Source: Oscillospiraceae bacterium
GTDB taxonomy: Bacteria; Bacillota; Clostridia; Oscillospirales; CAG-272
Length of the DNA stretch: 39,519 bases
NCBI GenBank assembly: GCA_015064185.1
Contig: SVSS01000003.1
Coordinates: forward strand, 175,791-215,309
Direction of reading: 5' to 3'
The notes beneath the pieces are model-generated. The model was not told where the DNA came from. It searched no databases and saw nothing but the letters and a program-made list of their open reading frames with translations. Below are positions 30,719 through 39,491 of this stretch, in pieces. A program made the position numbers and the translations under genes. Numbering within the stretch: position 1 is the first letter of the stretch; every line of letters begins with the position of its first letter.

Positions 30719-32806
30719 ATGAAAAGAACGATTTATTGCGGCCTTGTGCGCGAGGCACACATCGGCACAGACCAGCGGGTTGCCGGTTGGGTACTCAACA
30801 AGCGTGATATGGGCGGTGTTATTTTTATCGACCTGCGCGACCGCGAGGGCGTGGTGCAGGTGGTATTTGATGCCGCTAACCTTTCTGCCGCTGACTTTGC
30901 CGTGGCTGAGAGCCTGAAAAACCAATCCGTTATTTCGGCGCTTGGCGCTGTGCGCTTGCGCGCTGCCGAAACGGTAAATCCCCGTATTGCAACGGGCACG
31001 GTTGAGGTGATGGCAACCTCTCTTGAGCTTTTGTCGCAGTGCGACCAGCTCCCCTTCTCGCCCGAGGACAATCAAAACACGCGTGAGGATCTGCGCCTGA
31101 AGTACCGTTATATCGATCTTCGTCGCCCCTCGATGTATCACAATTTAAAGACACGTGCCTTTATTCAGCGCACGGTAGAGCAATATCTTAACGAGCAAGG
31201 GTTCCTGTGTGTGGAGACCCCCATGCTCTGTAAATCTACGCCCGAGGGCGCGCGCGATTATCTCGTGCCCTCTCGCGTGCATCCCGGCAGCTTTTACGCG
31301 CTGCCCCAATCGCCCCAGATCTACAAGCAGCTTTTGATGGTGGGCGGCATTGACCGCTACTATCAGGTAGCGCGTTGCTTCCGTGATGAGGATCTGCGCG
31401 CTGACCGTCAGCCCGAGTTTACGCAGGTCGATATGGAGATGTCGTTTGTCGAGCAGGAGGACGTGCTTGTTCACCTTGAGGGCATGTTCAAGGATCTGTT
31501 TTACAAGGTCAAGGGCATTGACATCAAGGAGCCGTTCCAGCGCATCACATGGCATGAGGCAATGGACAAATACGGCTCGGATAAGCCCGACCTGCGCTTT
31601 GACCTGCCTATCGTTGACGTAACCGATCTTGCCGCCGCTTCCACCTTCTCGGTCTTCAATTCCGTCACCAAGCAGGGCGGTGTGGTGCGCGCGATCTGCG
31701 TGCCCGGTGCCGGCGAGAAATTTGCCCGTACCGATATTGAAAATCTCACAGAGGCAGCCATTTCCTTTGGCGCTAAGGGCATGGCATGGATCTTACTGCG
31801 TGCCGACGGTACGGTAAACTCCATTCTCCCCAAATACTTTACCGATGAGGGCTTCAAGGCCCTGCTTGATCGCCTTGGCGCAAAGGCGGGCGACTTTATC
31901 CTGTTCTCGGCTGATAAGCTTGCGACCGTGCGTAAGGTGCTGGGCGCTTTGCGTCTTAGCGTAGCCGATATGCTGGGGCTTCGCCACAAGGATGAATACA
32001 AGTTCTTGTTCGTGACCGATTTTCCGCAGTTTGAATACTCCGAGGAGGAGGATCGCTTTGTGGCGACCCACCACCCCTTTACCATGCCCTATCCCGAGGA
32101 TGTGCAGTATCTCCTGACCGACAAGGCAAGGGTGCGCGCACAGGCGTATGACGTGGTTTTAAACGGCGTTGAGCTGGGCTCGGGATCGGTTCGTATTCAC
32201 AACCGTGACGTGCAAAAGGTGATGTTTGAGGCGCTCGGCTTCTCGAATGAGGAGATCGAGGATCGCTTTGGCTTTATGGTGGGTGCATTCCGTTACGGCA
32301 CGCCCCCCCACGCAGGCTTTGCCTTTGGTCTTGACCGCTTTGTCATGCTGATGGTGGGCGCGGATAGCCTAAGAGAGGTCATCGCATTCCCCAAGATCAA
32401 GGATGCTTCCTGCCCCATGACCGATGCGCCCACGCCTGTCGATGCCTCGCAGCTTGAGGTGCTTGGGCTTGGCAAGGCGCTTGAGGAGAGTGTTGGCGGC
32501 AAAACGGGTGCAAAAAAGGCAGCCCCTACCATTGATGTAGAAAAAATCGCGGATCTTGCCCGCCTTTCGCTTTCCGGTGAGGAAAAGGCGCGTGTAGCAA
32601 AGGATATGGGTGCGATCATCGGCTTTGCCGATCAGCTCTCGGCAGTAGACACCGCAGGTGTTGCGGAGGCAACCTATGTGGTGGATCTGAAAAATGTACT
32701 GCGCGAGGATGAGCCCGAAAATAATTTTGAGCGCGACGCGCTTCTCGCCAATGCAAAAACCAAGGCAGAAGGGTATGTTACCGTACCCCGCGTGGTAGAA
32801 GGATAA
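30719..32806 (+). CDS. aspS: Aspartyl-tRNA synthetase fused to GatC
   Basis: A 695-aa fusion. Residues 1 to about 588 are a bacterial class II AspRS: OB-fold anticodon domain (GWVLNKRD, IFIDLRDREG), motif 2 CFRDEDLRADRQPEF, GAD insert, and motif 3 GFAFGLDRF. After a short Lys/Ala/Thr linker (about 589-604), residues 605-695 match GatC (VEKIADLARLSLSGEE, ending LREDEP). Such an enzyme could charge tRNA(Asn) with Asp and hold the amidotransferase that converts it. At the position linked to tRNA(Asn) tolerance in P. aeruginosa (H31), this protein has M31, so relaxed specificity is not provable by eye. AAAGGAG lies 8 nt before the ATG. No separate gatC gene is present. Confidence 0.93.
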   Translation: MKRTIYCGLVREAHIGTDQRVAGWVLNKRDMGGVIFIDLRDREGVVQVVFDAANLSAADFAVAESLKNQSVISALGAVRLRAAETVNPRIATGTVEVMATSLELLSQCDQLPFSPEDNQNTREDLRLKYRYIDLRRPSMYHNLKTRAFIQRTVEQYLNEQGFLCVETPMLCKSTPEGARDYLVPSRVHPGSFYALPQSPQIYKQLLMVGGIDRYYQVARCFRDEDLRADRQPEFTQVDMEMSFVEQEDVLVHLEGMFKDLFYKVKGIDIKEPFQRITWHEAMDKYGSDKPDLRFDLPIVDVTDLAAASTFSVFNSVTKQGGVVRAICVPGAGEKFARTDIENLTEAAISFGAKGMAWILLRADGTVNSILPKYFTDEGFKALLDRLGAKAGDFILFSADKLATVRKVLGALRLSVADMLGLRHKDEYKFLFVTDFPQFEYSEEEDRFVATHHPFTMPYPEDVQYLLTDKARVRAQAYDVVLNGVELGSGSVRIHNRDVQKVMFEALGFSNEEIEDRFGFMVGAFRYGTPPHAGFAFGLDRFVMLMVGADSLREVIAFPKIKDASCPMTDAPTPVDASQLEVLGLGKALEESVGGKTGAKKAAPTIDVEKIADLARLSLSGEEKARVAKDMGAIIGFADQLSAVDTAGVAEATYVVDLKNVLREDEPENNFERDALLANAKTKAEGYVTVPRVVEG

Positions 32807-32818
32807 GGAGGATTGGCT

Positions 32819-34270
32819 ATGTCCCATTTGTTAAAAATGAATTTGTCGGAGCAATCCCTTGCCCTTCGCGAGAGAAAGATCTCCTCGGCAGAGCTGACGA
32901 AGGCATATATTGCTTCAATTGAAAAAAACGAGCCCCATGTAGGGGCATATATCTCCACCGACGCGCGCCGCGCGCTTGATATGGCGATCGCTGTTGACAA
33001 GCGTCGCGCAAAGGGCGAGGAGCTGGGGGCTTTGGCAGGCATCCCCATGGGTGTAAAGGATAACATCTGCACCAAGGGCGTTGCCACCACCTGCGCCTCT
33101 AAAATGCTTGCCGACTACGTGCCGCCCTATAATGCGCACGTTGTGGAAAACCTCGAAAAAGAGGGCTTTGTCATGCTTGGCAAGCTCAACATGGATGAGT
33201 TTGCGATGGGCTCTACGACCGAGAACTCGGCAATGAAGATCACGCACAACCCCGTGGATCTTACCCGCGTGCCCGGCGGTAGCTCGGGCGGCTCTGCCGC
33301 CGCCGTTGCCGCAAATGAGGCGGCATATACGCTTGGGTCTGATACGGGCGGCTCGATCCGTCAGCCTGCCGCATTTTGCGGTGTTGTAGGCATGAAGCCC
33401 ACCTACGGTACCGTTTCCCGCTACGGCCTTGTGGCGTTTGCTTCCTCTCTTGACCAGATCGGCCCGCTTACCAAGACTGTGCGCGATAACGCTCTCGTTT
33501 TAAATGCGATCGCAGGGCACGATAAGCGTGATGCCACCTCTGTTGACCGCGTTTTGGGCGATTTTACCGCTGAGATCGGCAAGGGTGTTGCAGGACTTAC
33601 GATCGGTATCCCGAAGGAGTTTTTTGGCGAGGGTATTTCCCCCGACGTAAAGGAAGCGGTACTGAAAGCCGCTACACGGTATGAAAAAATGGGTGCAAAG
33701 CTCCTTGAGGTATCCATGCCTGCTATCGACCACGCGCTTGCCGCTTATTACGTTATTTCGAGTGCTGAGGCATCCTCTAACCTTGCCCGCTTTGATGGCG
33801 TAAGATACGGCTACCGTACCGAGGAATTTTCCGATATTGCGGAGCTTTATAAAAAGAGCCGCTCCGAGGGCTTTGGCGCCGAGGTCAAGCGCCGTATTAT
33901 GCTTGGTACCTTTGCGCTCTCCTCCGGCTACTACGATGCTTACTATAAAAAGGCATTGCAGGTGCGCGCACTCGTGCGCGCCGATTACGATCGCGTGCTT
34001 GAGAAATGTGACGTGATCCTTTCGCCCGTAGCGCCCACCGTAGCATATAAATTGGGCGAAAAGAGCCAAAATCCGCTTGAAATGTATATGGGCGATGCGT
34101 ACAGCGTTCCCGTGAACGTAGCAGGAATTCCCGCACTTGCCCTGCCTTGCGGTACGGGCGAGGGCAATATGCCCGTAGGACTTCAGCTGATGGGCAAGCC
34201 CTTTAGCGAGGCGCTGCTTTATCGCGTTGGCGCGGCGCTTGAGGATGATATGGGAGGTGCAAGAGTATGA
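32819..34270 (+). CDS. gatA: Asp-tRNA(Asn)/Glu-tRNA(Gln) amidotransferase subunit A
   Basis: Glutaminase/amidase subunit that releases ammonia from glutamine for GatB. The 483-aa protein has the amidase-signature triad K80 (GVKDN), S155 (PGGSSGGS) and S179 (SDTGGS). The length is normal. ATG at 32819 is preceded by AAGGAGG 6 nt upstream; a TTG two codons earlier is an unlikely start. It follows the AspRS-GatC gene by 12 nt and overlaps gatB by 4 nt (ATGA). Confidence 0.95.
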   Translation: MSHLLKMNLSEQSLALRERKISSAELTKAYIASIEKNEPHVGAYISTDARRALDMAIAVDKRRAKGEELGALAGIPMGVKDNICTKGVATTCASKMLADYVPPYNAHVVENLEKEGFVMLGKLNMDEFAMGSTTENSAMKITHNPVDLTRVPGGSSGGSAAAVAANEAAYTLGSDTGGSIRQPAAFCGVVGMKPTYGTVSRYGLVAFASSLDQIGPLTKTVRDNALVLNAIAGHDKRDATSVDRVLGDFTAEIGKGVAGLTIGIPKEFFGEGISPDVKEAVLKAATRYEKMGAKLLEVSMPAIDHALAAYYVISSAEASSNLARFDGVRYGYRTEEFSDIAELYKKSRSEGFGAEVKRRIMLGTFALSSGYYDAYYKKALQVRALVRADYDRVLEKCDVILSPVAPTVAYKLGEKSQNPLEMYMGDAYSVPVNVAGIPALALPCGTGEGNMPVGLQLMGKPFSEALLYRVGAALEDDMGGARV

Positions 34271-35700
34271 CGCTTTATAAAGGCTATGAAATGGTGATCG
34301 GTCTTGAGGTGCATGTAGAGCTCAAAACCAAAACCAAGATCTTTTGCTCCTGTCCCACCACCTTTGGTGCAGAACCGAACACCCAGTGCTGTCCTGTGTG
34401 CATGGGCTACCCCGGCACACTGCCTGTTCTTAATAAAAAAGTGGTGGAGTATGCCGTAAAGGCAGGTCTTGCCACCAACTGTAAAATTGCAAATTATTCC
34501 AAGGAGGATAGAAAAAATTATTTCTATCCCGATCTCCCGAAGGCGTATCAGATCTCGCAATACGATCTGCCGCTTTGCGAGCACGGCTGGCTTGACGTGG
34601 AAACCGAGGCGGGTGCCAAGCGCATCGGCATTACGCGTATCCACATTGAGGAGGATGCGGGCAAGCTTGTGCATGACGACACGCACGGCACCATGATCGA
34701 CTGCAACCGTTGCGGCGTGCCGCTCATCGAGATCGTTTCCGAGCCCGATATCCGTTCTGCCGAGGAGGCAAAGGCGTATCTGCAGAAGTTGCGCGCGATC
34801 ATTCTTTACACCGGTGTTTCCGACTGTAAGATGCAGGAGGGGTCGCTGAGATGCGATGTCAACCTGTCGGTTCGCAAGGCGGGCGAGGAGAAGTTTGGCA
34901 CGCGCACCGAGATGAAGAACCTCAACTCCTTCCAATTTATCGTAAAGGCGATCGAGTATGAGTACAAGCGTCAGGTGGATGCCATTGAAGCAGGCGAGAC
35001 TATTGTGCAGGAAACGCGCCGCTTTGACCCCGCCACGGGCAAGACCTACACCATGCGCTCTAAGGAAAACGCAAACGATTACCGCTATTTCCCCGATCCC
35101 GATCTGCCCCCCATTGAACTGACCGATGCCGCGATCAAGGCACTTGGCGATGAGATCCCCGAGCTGCCCGATGCACGTAAAAAGGCATATATGGAGAAGT
35201 ACGGCCTTACCGCTTATGACGGCGAGGTGTTGACCTCGGATAAGGCGATGGCAGACTACTTTGAGGCGGCAGCAGCTACCACAAAGCACCCCAAGCTTGC
35301 GGCAAACCTGCTGATCTCCGAGTTTATGCGCTTGATCGAAACCGAGAGCTTTTCCTGCCCCATATCGGCAGAAAACCTTGGCGAGCTCGCGACCCTTGTG
35401 GGTGATGATGTGATCAACAGCTCCACCGCTAAGAAGCTCATTAAGGAAATGTTTGAAACCAATGCCTCGCCGAAAGCCATGGTGGAGGAAAGAGGCCTTG
35501 CACAGATCAATGACGAGGAGCTGCTTGGTAAACTGGTTGCCGAGGCAGTAGCCGCCAACCCCAAGTCGGTTGCCGACTACAAAAAGGGTAAGCTTGCTGC
35601 CGCCAAAGCCATCGTTGGTAACGTGATGGGCAAGACCGCAGGCAAGGGTAACCCCGTTATCATCAACAGACTTCTTGAGGAAGAGCTTAAAAAGTATTAA
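34267..35700 (+). CDS. gatB: Asp-tRNA(Asn)/Glu-tRNA(Gln) amidotransferase subunit B
   Basis: Binds the misacylated tRNA, phosphorylates its side-chain carboxylate with ATP and amidates it. The 477-aa protein has VIGLEVHVEL, a cysteine zinc site (C27, C29, C42, C45), SNYSKEDRKNYFYPDLPK-like kinase-pocket residues, the CGVPLIEIVSEPD segment, and the C-terminal helical/YqeY-like tail. Translation is coupled to gatA. A strong terminator follows. Together with the AspRS-GatC fusion it gives a full GatCAB set. Confidence 0.95.
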   Translation: MTLYKGYEMVIGLEVHVELKTKTKIFCSCPTTFGAEPNTQCCPVCMGYPGTLPVLNKKVVEYAVKAGLATNCKIANYSKEDRKNYFYPDLPKAYQISQYDLPLCEHGWLDVETEAGAKRIGITRIHIEEDAGKLVHDDTHGTMIDCNRCGVPLIEIVSEPDIRSAEEAKAYLQKLRAIILYTGVSDCKMQEGSLRCDVNLSVRKAGEEKFGTRTEMKNLNSFQFIVKAIEYEYKRQVDAIEAGETIVQETRRFDPATGKTYTMRSKENANDYRYFPDPDLPPIELTDAAIKALGDEIPELPDARKKAYMEKYGLTAYDGEVLTSDKAMADYFEAAAATTKHPKLAANLLISEFMRLIETESFSCPISAENLGELATLVGDDVINSSTAKKLIKEMFETNASPKAMVEERGLAQINDEELLGKLVAEAVAANPKSVADYKKGKLAAAKAIVGNVMGKTAGKGNPVIINRLLEEELKKY

Positions 35701-35724
35701 AAACGGCACCCGTTGCCCAAAAAT

Positions 35725-35756
35725 AAAAAACCCCGCACCACGGTGCGGGGTTTTTG
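35725..35756. terminator. Bidirectional terminator between gatB and the U32 gene
   Basis: CCCCGCACC (35731-35739) pairs with GGTGCGGGG (35742-35750), flanked by AAAAAA on the left and TTTTT on the right. It therefore ends both gatB (plus) and the U32 gene (minus, stop at 35757). Confidence 0.9.
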
Positions 35757-37754
35757 TTAAATGCGGCGTACGGCGCCCTTTGGCGGTGCGCCGTTTTGAT
35801 AATCGGAAATGACTCTTTTTACCTCGCTTGCCGTTTCCACGGTAAAGATAAAGTGACCGCCCGTGATGCCTGTCGCGGCAAGCTCGCGAGCTTTGTCCGC
35901 CATGTAGGTGGGTCTGCTGTTTACGATCACGCTGCGGTGAGGATAGTGTTGTAAAACAGGGAATTTCTCGCCACGTCTGTCAGTGAGTGCGTTCTCGCCT
36001 TTCTCGCAGGCGGCACAGCTGCCAACCTCCTTACCGGCACACTTTTCGAGTGTCATCAGCGGCACGCGTCCGTAAATGATGGCATCGGCACTGCCCTTTA
36101 AATCTCTGATCTGCGGAAGCGTGAGCTCGGCGGAGAGCAGCACATCGGCAAAGCCGAGGGAAAGTAAAAAGGAAAGTGCCTCGCTGTTTGTGACGTTCAG
36201 GCGAAAATCACCGTGTGGGATCAGTCCCGCCTCGCGCACGAGCGAAAGATGGGCTACATTTCCCACAAGTGCGTGTTTTGCGCCCCGTTCTACGGCTTTT
36301 TTCAGCATAGATGCTACCTTTTCGCGCTCGCTGTCAAAGATAACGGCGGGCATCACCACACCGTCAGCCTCGGGGGCGTAGCGGTCAAGCGGCAGGTAGA
36401 TGTGCTCAAAATAGTGCTTCGCCTCAGCGGAAATCTGCGCGGTATGCTCAAAGCGCGCGGTGGGCGCTTGTGGGCGCAGTCCTGTGGGCTTTTGGGGGAT
36501 ATAGCGCGGCAAATCGATCATAGCGCGGTCATTGGCATCCAGCGCTTCAAGCGCCGCGCGGCGCAGAGCGTTTAGCCTTGAGATCGGCACCATCAAGCCG
36601 CTATCCATGGTAACGGTAAGGCTTTCTGCCACGTAAGGCGTGCCGCCAAGCCGCGTGAGCTTTTCCTTAACCGCTTCCTCGCTTAAGGGGGTTGTGTTGG
36701 CTACAAAGGGGATATCCCCCGTAACGGTAACGGTTTTTTCGCCTCTCGTAACGGAAAGGGAAAGGGGTGCGTCCTTTTGCATGGTAAAATGCATGGTAAG
36801 GGGCACGCGGCGGGTAAGCTCCGCAAAGGGCGTTGAGGCGCGGCTTTGCTCCTTGTTTTCCTCGGAGCGCACGCCAAGCATGCCCCGACCCACGCGATCG
36901 GTAAAGTAGGCATCGGTAAAGCCGCCCCGTGAAAAAATAGCGGCAAGCTCCTGCATTTCGGCATCTGTTGCGGCGCGGCGCTCGTCAAGCAGGCGGCGCC
37001 AAATTCTCACCACGTCACGCACGTATTCGGGAGATTTCAGGCGTCCCTCTATTTTGAGGGAATGCACACCCATATCGATCAGGGCGGGCACGTGGCGGGC
37101 AAGGGAAAGATCCTTTAGTGAAAGCGGATATTTGCCGCTTTTGTCGGGCAGGCGGCAGGGCTGTGCGCACTCGCCGCGGTTGCCGCTGCGTCCCCCCACA
37201 AGGGAGGAGAACAGGCATTGCCCCGAGTGGGATACGCAAAGCGCACCGTGCACAAAGACCTCGGTTTCCATGCCGCACCCTTGCACAAACGTTTTCATGT
37301 TTTCGGCACTTGCCTCGCGCGCGAGAACCATGCGCGAAAAGCCGAGGGCGGCAAGCTCGCGCGCGGCATGGACGCTGTGCCCCGATGCCTGCGTTGAGGC
37401 ATGCAGCTCCATGTCGGGCATGGCGCGATGAATGGCGGCGGCACCGCCAAGGTCGGCAACGATCAGGGCATCCGCGCCTGCCTCGCGTGCCTCCCACGCC
37501 GCCTCCAAAAAGGCAGGCAGCTCGCGGTCAGTCACCAGCGTGTTAAGTGTGATATAGGCACGAACGCCAAAGGCATGGCAGAGCGCAATGCTCTCGCGCA
37601 TGGTTTCCTTGGTAAAGTTTTGTGCCCGCATGCGCGCATGAAAGGAGGGACCGCCGAAATAAACGGCATCTGCCCCCGCCTCAAGGGCGGCACGCAGTGC
37701 ATTCGGGGTCCCTGCGGGGGCAAGAAGCTCTGGTAATTTTTTCTTGTTCATCAT
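35757..37754 (-). CDS. U32 family protein (RlhA/YhbU-like)
   Basis: The 665-aa U32-family protein. The E. coli member RlhA forms 5-hydroxycytidine in 23S rRNA and other members hydroxylate tRNA, so an RNA-hydroxylation role is more likely than the old 'peptidase' label. It has the N-terminal barrel (LLAPAGTPNAL, DAVYFGG), the cysteine set C173, C180, C196 and C200 (HGALCVSHSGQC, GECAQPC), and a C-terminal region with a second cysteine group (CAGKEVGSCAAC, DRRGEKFPV). It starts on the last base of the zapA stop codon (TAATG) with no strong own ribosome binding site, so translation is probably coupled to zapA. Confidence 0.9.
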   Translation of the reverse strand: MMNKKKLPELLAPAGTPNALRAALEAGADAVYFGGPSFHARMRAQNFTKETMRESIALCHAFGVRAYITLNTLVTDRELPAFLEAAWEAREAGADALIVADLGGAAAIHRAMPDMELHASTQASGHSVHAARELAALGFSRMVLAREASAENMKTFVQGCGMETEVFVHGALCVSHSGQCLFSSLVGGRSGNRGECAQPCRLPDKSGKYPLSLKDLSLARHVPALIDMGVHSLKIEGRLKSPEYVRDVVRIWRRLLDERRAATDAEMQELAAIFSRGGFTDAYFTDRVGRGMLGVRSEENKEQSRASTPFAELTRRVPLTMHFTMQKDAPLSLSVTRGEKTVTVTGDIPFVANTTPLSEEAVKEKLTRLGGTPYVAESLTVTMDSGLMVPISRLNALRRAALEALDANDRAMIDLPRYIPQKPTGLRPQAPTARFEHTAQISAEAKHYFEHIYLPLDRYAPEADGVVMPAVIFDSEREKVASMLKKAVERGAKHALVGNVAHLSLVREAGLIPHGDFRLNVTNSEALSFLLSLGFADVLLSAELTLPQIRDLKGSADAIIYGRVPLMTLEKCAGKEVGSCAACEKGENALTDRRGEKFPVLQHYPHRSVIVNSRPTYMADKARELAATGITGGHFIFTVETASEVKRVISDYQNGAPPKGAVRRI

Positions 37755-38488
37755 TAAATTTCAGTGGACGTATCGTCAAAATCAAGCACGTCAGAGATGT
37801 GCGCGGGGATGTCATGATCGGCAGTGGCATCCAGCACGGGCGCTTGGGGGCGTGTGCCCTTGGGCGCGGTGTTTAGGATATCGTCAAGGTCCATTTGCTC
37901 GTATTTGCGTGTAACCTGCTGCTCAGTGGGGGTCACCTCGATCGCGGGCTCTTCCTCGTAGGTAGAGTAGCTCGCAGACGGCGCACGGGTCTCCACGCAC
38001 ATGGAGGCAAGGCGCTCGCGCAGCTCGCGCACCTCAGTGAGGATCGAGAGCACCTGGTCGTGCATGCGGTCGGCACGTGCGTTTGCCTCGCCGTTTTGAC
38101 GCACCAGCTTGGCATTTAACTGAAAGAGCGTGGCGTTGTCCTGCAAGAGGGCATCATACTCGCCGCGGCTGACCTGCAGCTGTGCGCGCAGCGTTTCGTT
38201 TTCACCGCGCAAAAGATTTGCCTCGTATGTATCGCCTGTGGGATCTGCTTCACTGACGTAGTTTTCAAGCTCCTGTACGCGCTCCTTCAAATGCATGCAG
38301 CGCGTGCTGTAATCAAGGGCGGAAAGCAGTGCCGCCTCGGTCTTGGTGCAGGAATGACCTGCGGTAGAGGTAAGCATGCGGATCTGTGCATCAAGCTCAC
38401 AAACAGCGGCATCAACGGTCTCGCCCGTTTCGTCGCAAATGATGTTCATCGGTATATCGGCAACGGTAATGGAAAATTTTTGTCTCAT
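37754..38488 (-). CDS. zapA: ZapA-domain protein with long coiled-coil extension
   Basis: Homologue of the FtsZ-ring-associated protein ZapA, which bundles FtsZ filaments. The 244-aa protein has an N-terminal ZapA fold (about 5-85, FSITVADIPMNIICD onwards), a coiled coil (about 70-165, heptad-like leucines, LKERVQELENYV and QLQVSRGEYDALLQDN), and an acidic, disordered tail (about 170-244). Typical ZapA is about 85-110 aa, so this one is more than twice the usual size. AAGGAGG lies 6 nt upstream of the ATG. It heads a two-gene unit with the U32 gene and faces proB across overlapping promoters. Confidence 0.85.
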   Translation of the reverse strand: MRQKFSITVADIPMNIICDETGETVDAAVCELDAQIRMLTSTAGHSCTKTEAALLSALDYSTRCMHLKERVQELENYVSEADPTGDTYEANLLRGENETLRAQLQVSRGEYDALLQDNATLFQLNAKLVRQNGEANARADRMHDQVLSILTEVRELRERLASMCVETRAPSASYSTYEEEPAIEVTPTEQQVTRKYEQMDLDDILNTAPKGTRPQAPVLDATADHDIPAHISDVLDFDDTSTEI

Positions 38489-38513
38489 AGCGGCCTCCTT
38501 TTTTTGAAACCTC

Positions 38514-38542
38514 TTGCGAAAAGAGAAAATTTAGAGTATAAT
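38514..38542 (+). promoter_or_regulatory. Promoter of proB
   Basis: TTGCGA (38514-38519), 17-nt spacer, TATAAT (38537-38542). Its -10 box overlaps the -10 of the oppositely directed zapA promoter. Confidence 0.65.
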
Positions 38543-38562
38543 CTTATTATAATACAATTCAA
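38535..38562 (-). promoter_or_regulatory. Promoter of zapA-U32
   Basis: Minus strand TTGAAT (38562-38557), 16-nt spacer, TATACT (38540-38535), about 46 nt upstream of zapA. It shares bases with the proB -10 box. Confidence 0.55.
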
Positions 38563-38601
38563 ACGAATTTTCAAATACTTTTTGCAAGGAATATCAAAAA
38601 A

Positions 38602-39384
38602 ATGTCAAGTTTAAAAAATTGTCATCGCTTGGTGGTAAAAATCGGAACCTCGACCCTCACGCACGAGGAGGGGCACCTTAATCTGCGCCGCATTGAGGCG
38701 CTGGTAAAAATTCTGTCGGATTTTAAAAATGCGGGGCAGCAAATTGTGCTGGTATCCTCGGGGGCTGTGAGTGCGGGGGTCGCGCGCCTTGGTACACATC
38801 GCCCTACCTGTACAAAGGAAAAGCAGGCAATGGCGGCAGTGGGGCAGAGCGAGCTGATGAAGATCTATTCCCGCTTTTTTTCGGACTACGGGCACACCGT
38901 TGCGCAAATGCTTCTCACCAAGGATGTGATCGACAATCCCGTTCGCCGTGCGGCGGCAGAGGATACCTTTGAAACGCTTCTTGCAATGGGGTGCGTACCG
39001 ATCGTCAATGAAAACGACAGCATCTCTACCACTGAGCTGAATTTTGGCGGTAACGATACACTTTCCGCATACGTGGCATTGGTGGCACATGCCGATCTTT
39101 TGATCAACCTTTCTGACGTGGACGGCCTTTATGACAGCGATCCGCGCAAAAATCCGAACGCCAAGCTCATTTCTCGCGTGGATCACATTGACGACAGCAT
39201 CCTGCAAATGGCAGGGGGTGCCGGCACCGCGCGCGGCACGGGCGGTATGGCAACCAAGCTGGAAGCGGCAAGGCTGGTGTGCGATGCGGGCATTCCCATG
39301 TTTATTTTAAACGGTAAAGACCCGCACGTTTTGTACGAACTGCTTGACGGCACGCCTGTTGGTACGTATTTTGCGGCAAAGTAA
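38602..39384 (+). CDS. proB: Glutamate 5-kinase, short form without PUA domain
   Basis: Phosphorylates glutamate to gamma-glutamyl phosphate, the first step of proline synthesis. The 260-aa protein covers the whole amino-acid-kinase domain: VVKIGTSTL, VLVSSGAVSAG, IVNENDSIST, FGGNDTLSAYVA, LSDVDGLYDSDP and GTGGMATKLEAA. The C-terminal PUA domain of E. coli ProB (367 aa) is absent; the frame ends naturally and a hairpin follows, so this is not a truncation at the window edge. The ribosome binding site AAGGA is 11 nt from ATG, a long spacing. No proA follows within the window. Confidence 0.93.
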   Translation: MSSLKNCHRLVVKIGTSTLTHEEGHLNLRRIEALVKILSDFKNAGQQIVLVSSGAVSAGVARLGTHRPTCTKEKQAMAAVGQSELMKIYSRFFSDYGHTVAQMLLTKDVIDNPVRRAAAEDTFETLLAMGCVPIVNENDSISTTELNFGGNDTLSAYVALVAHADLLINLSDVDGLYDSDPRKNPNAKLISRVDHIDDSILQMAGGAGTARGTGGMATKLEAARLVCDAGIPMFILNGKDPHVLYELLDGTPVGTYFAAK

Positions 39385-39400
39385 AATAAAGTAAAATCAC

Positions 39401-39491
39401 AACCACCCGTCAAACGGGTGGTTTGCACTAGGGCTAAAAGCCCAATAGTACCAGCCAGCGGCTCAAGCCGCTGGCTTTTGCTTTCAAAAGC
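39401..39491. repeat. Multi-hairpin palindromic unit after proB
   Basis: Three perfect hairpins follow in order: 39401-39410 with 39414-39423 (10 bp, loop CAA); 39431-39435 with 39439-39443 (5 bp); 39453-39463 with 39466-39476 (11 bp), followed by TTTTG. A fourth weak stem (39474-39480 with 39485-39491) overlaps the last. The first can terminate proB. I recall very similar three-stem units scattered in other gut Clostridia, which would make this a dispersed repeat rather than a plain terminator. Confidence 0.7.
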
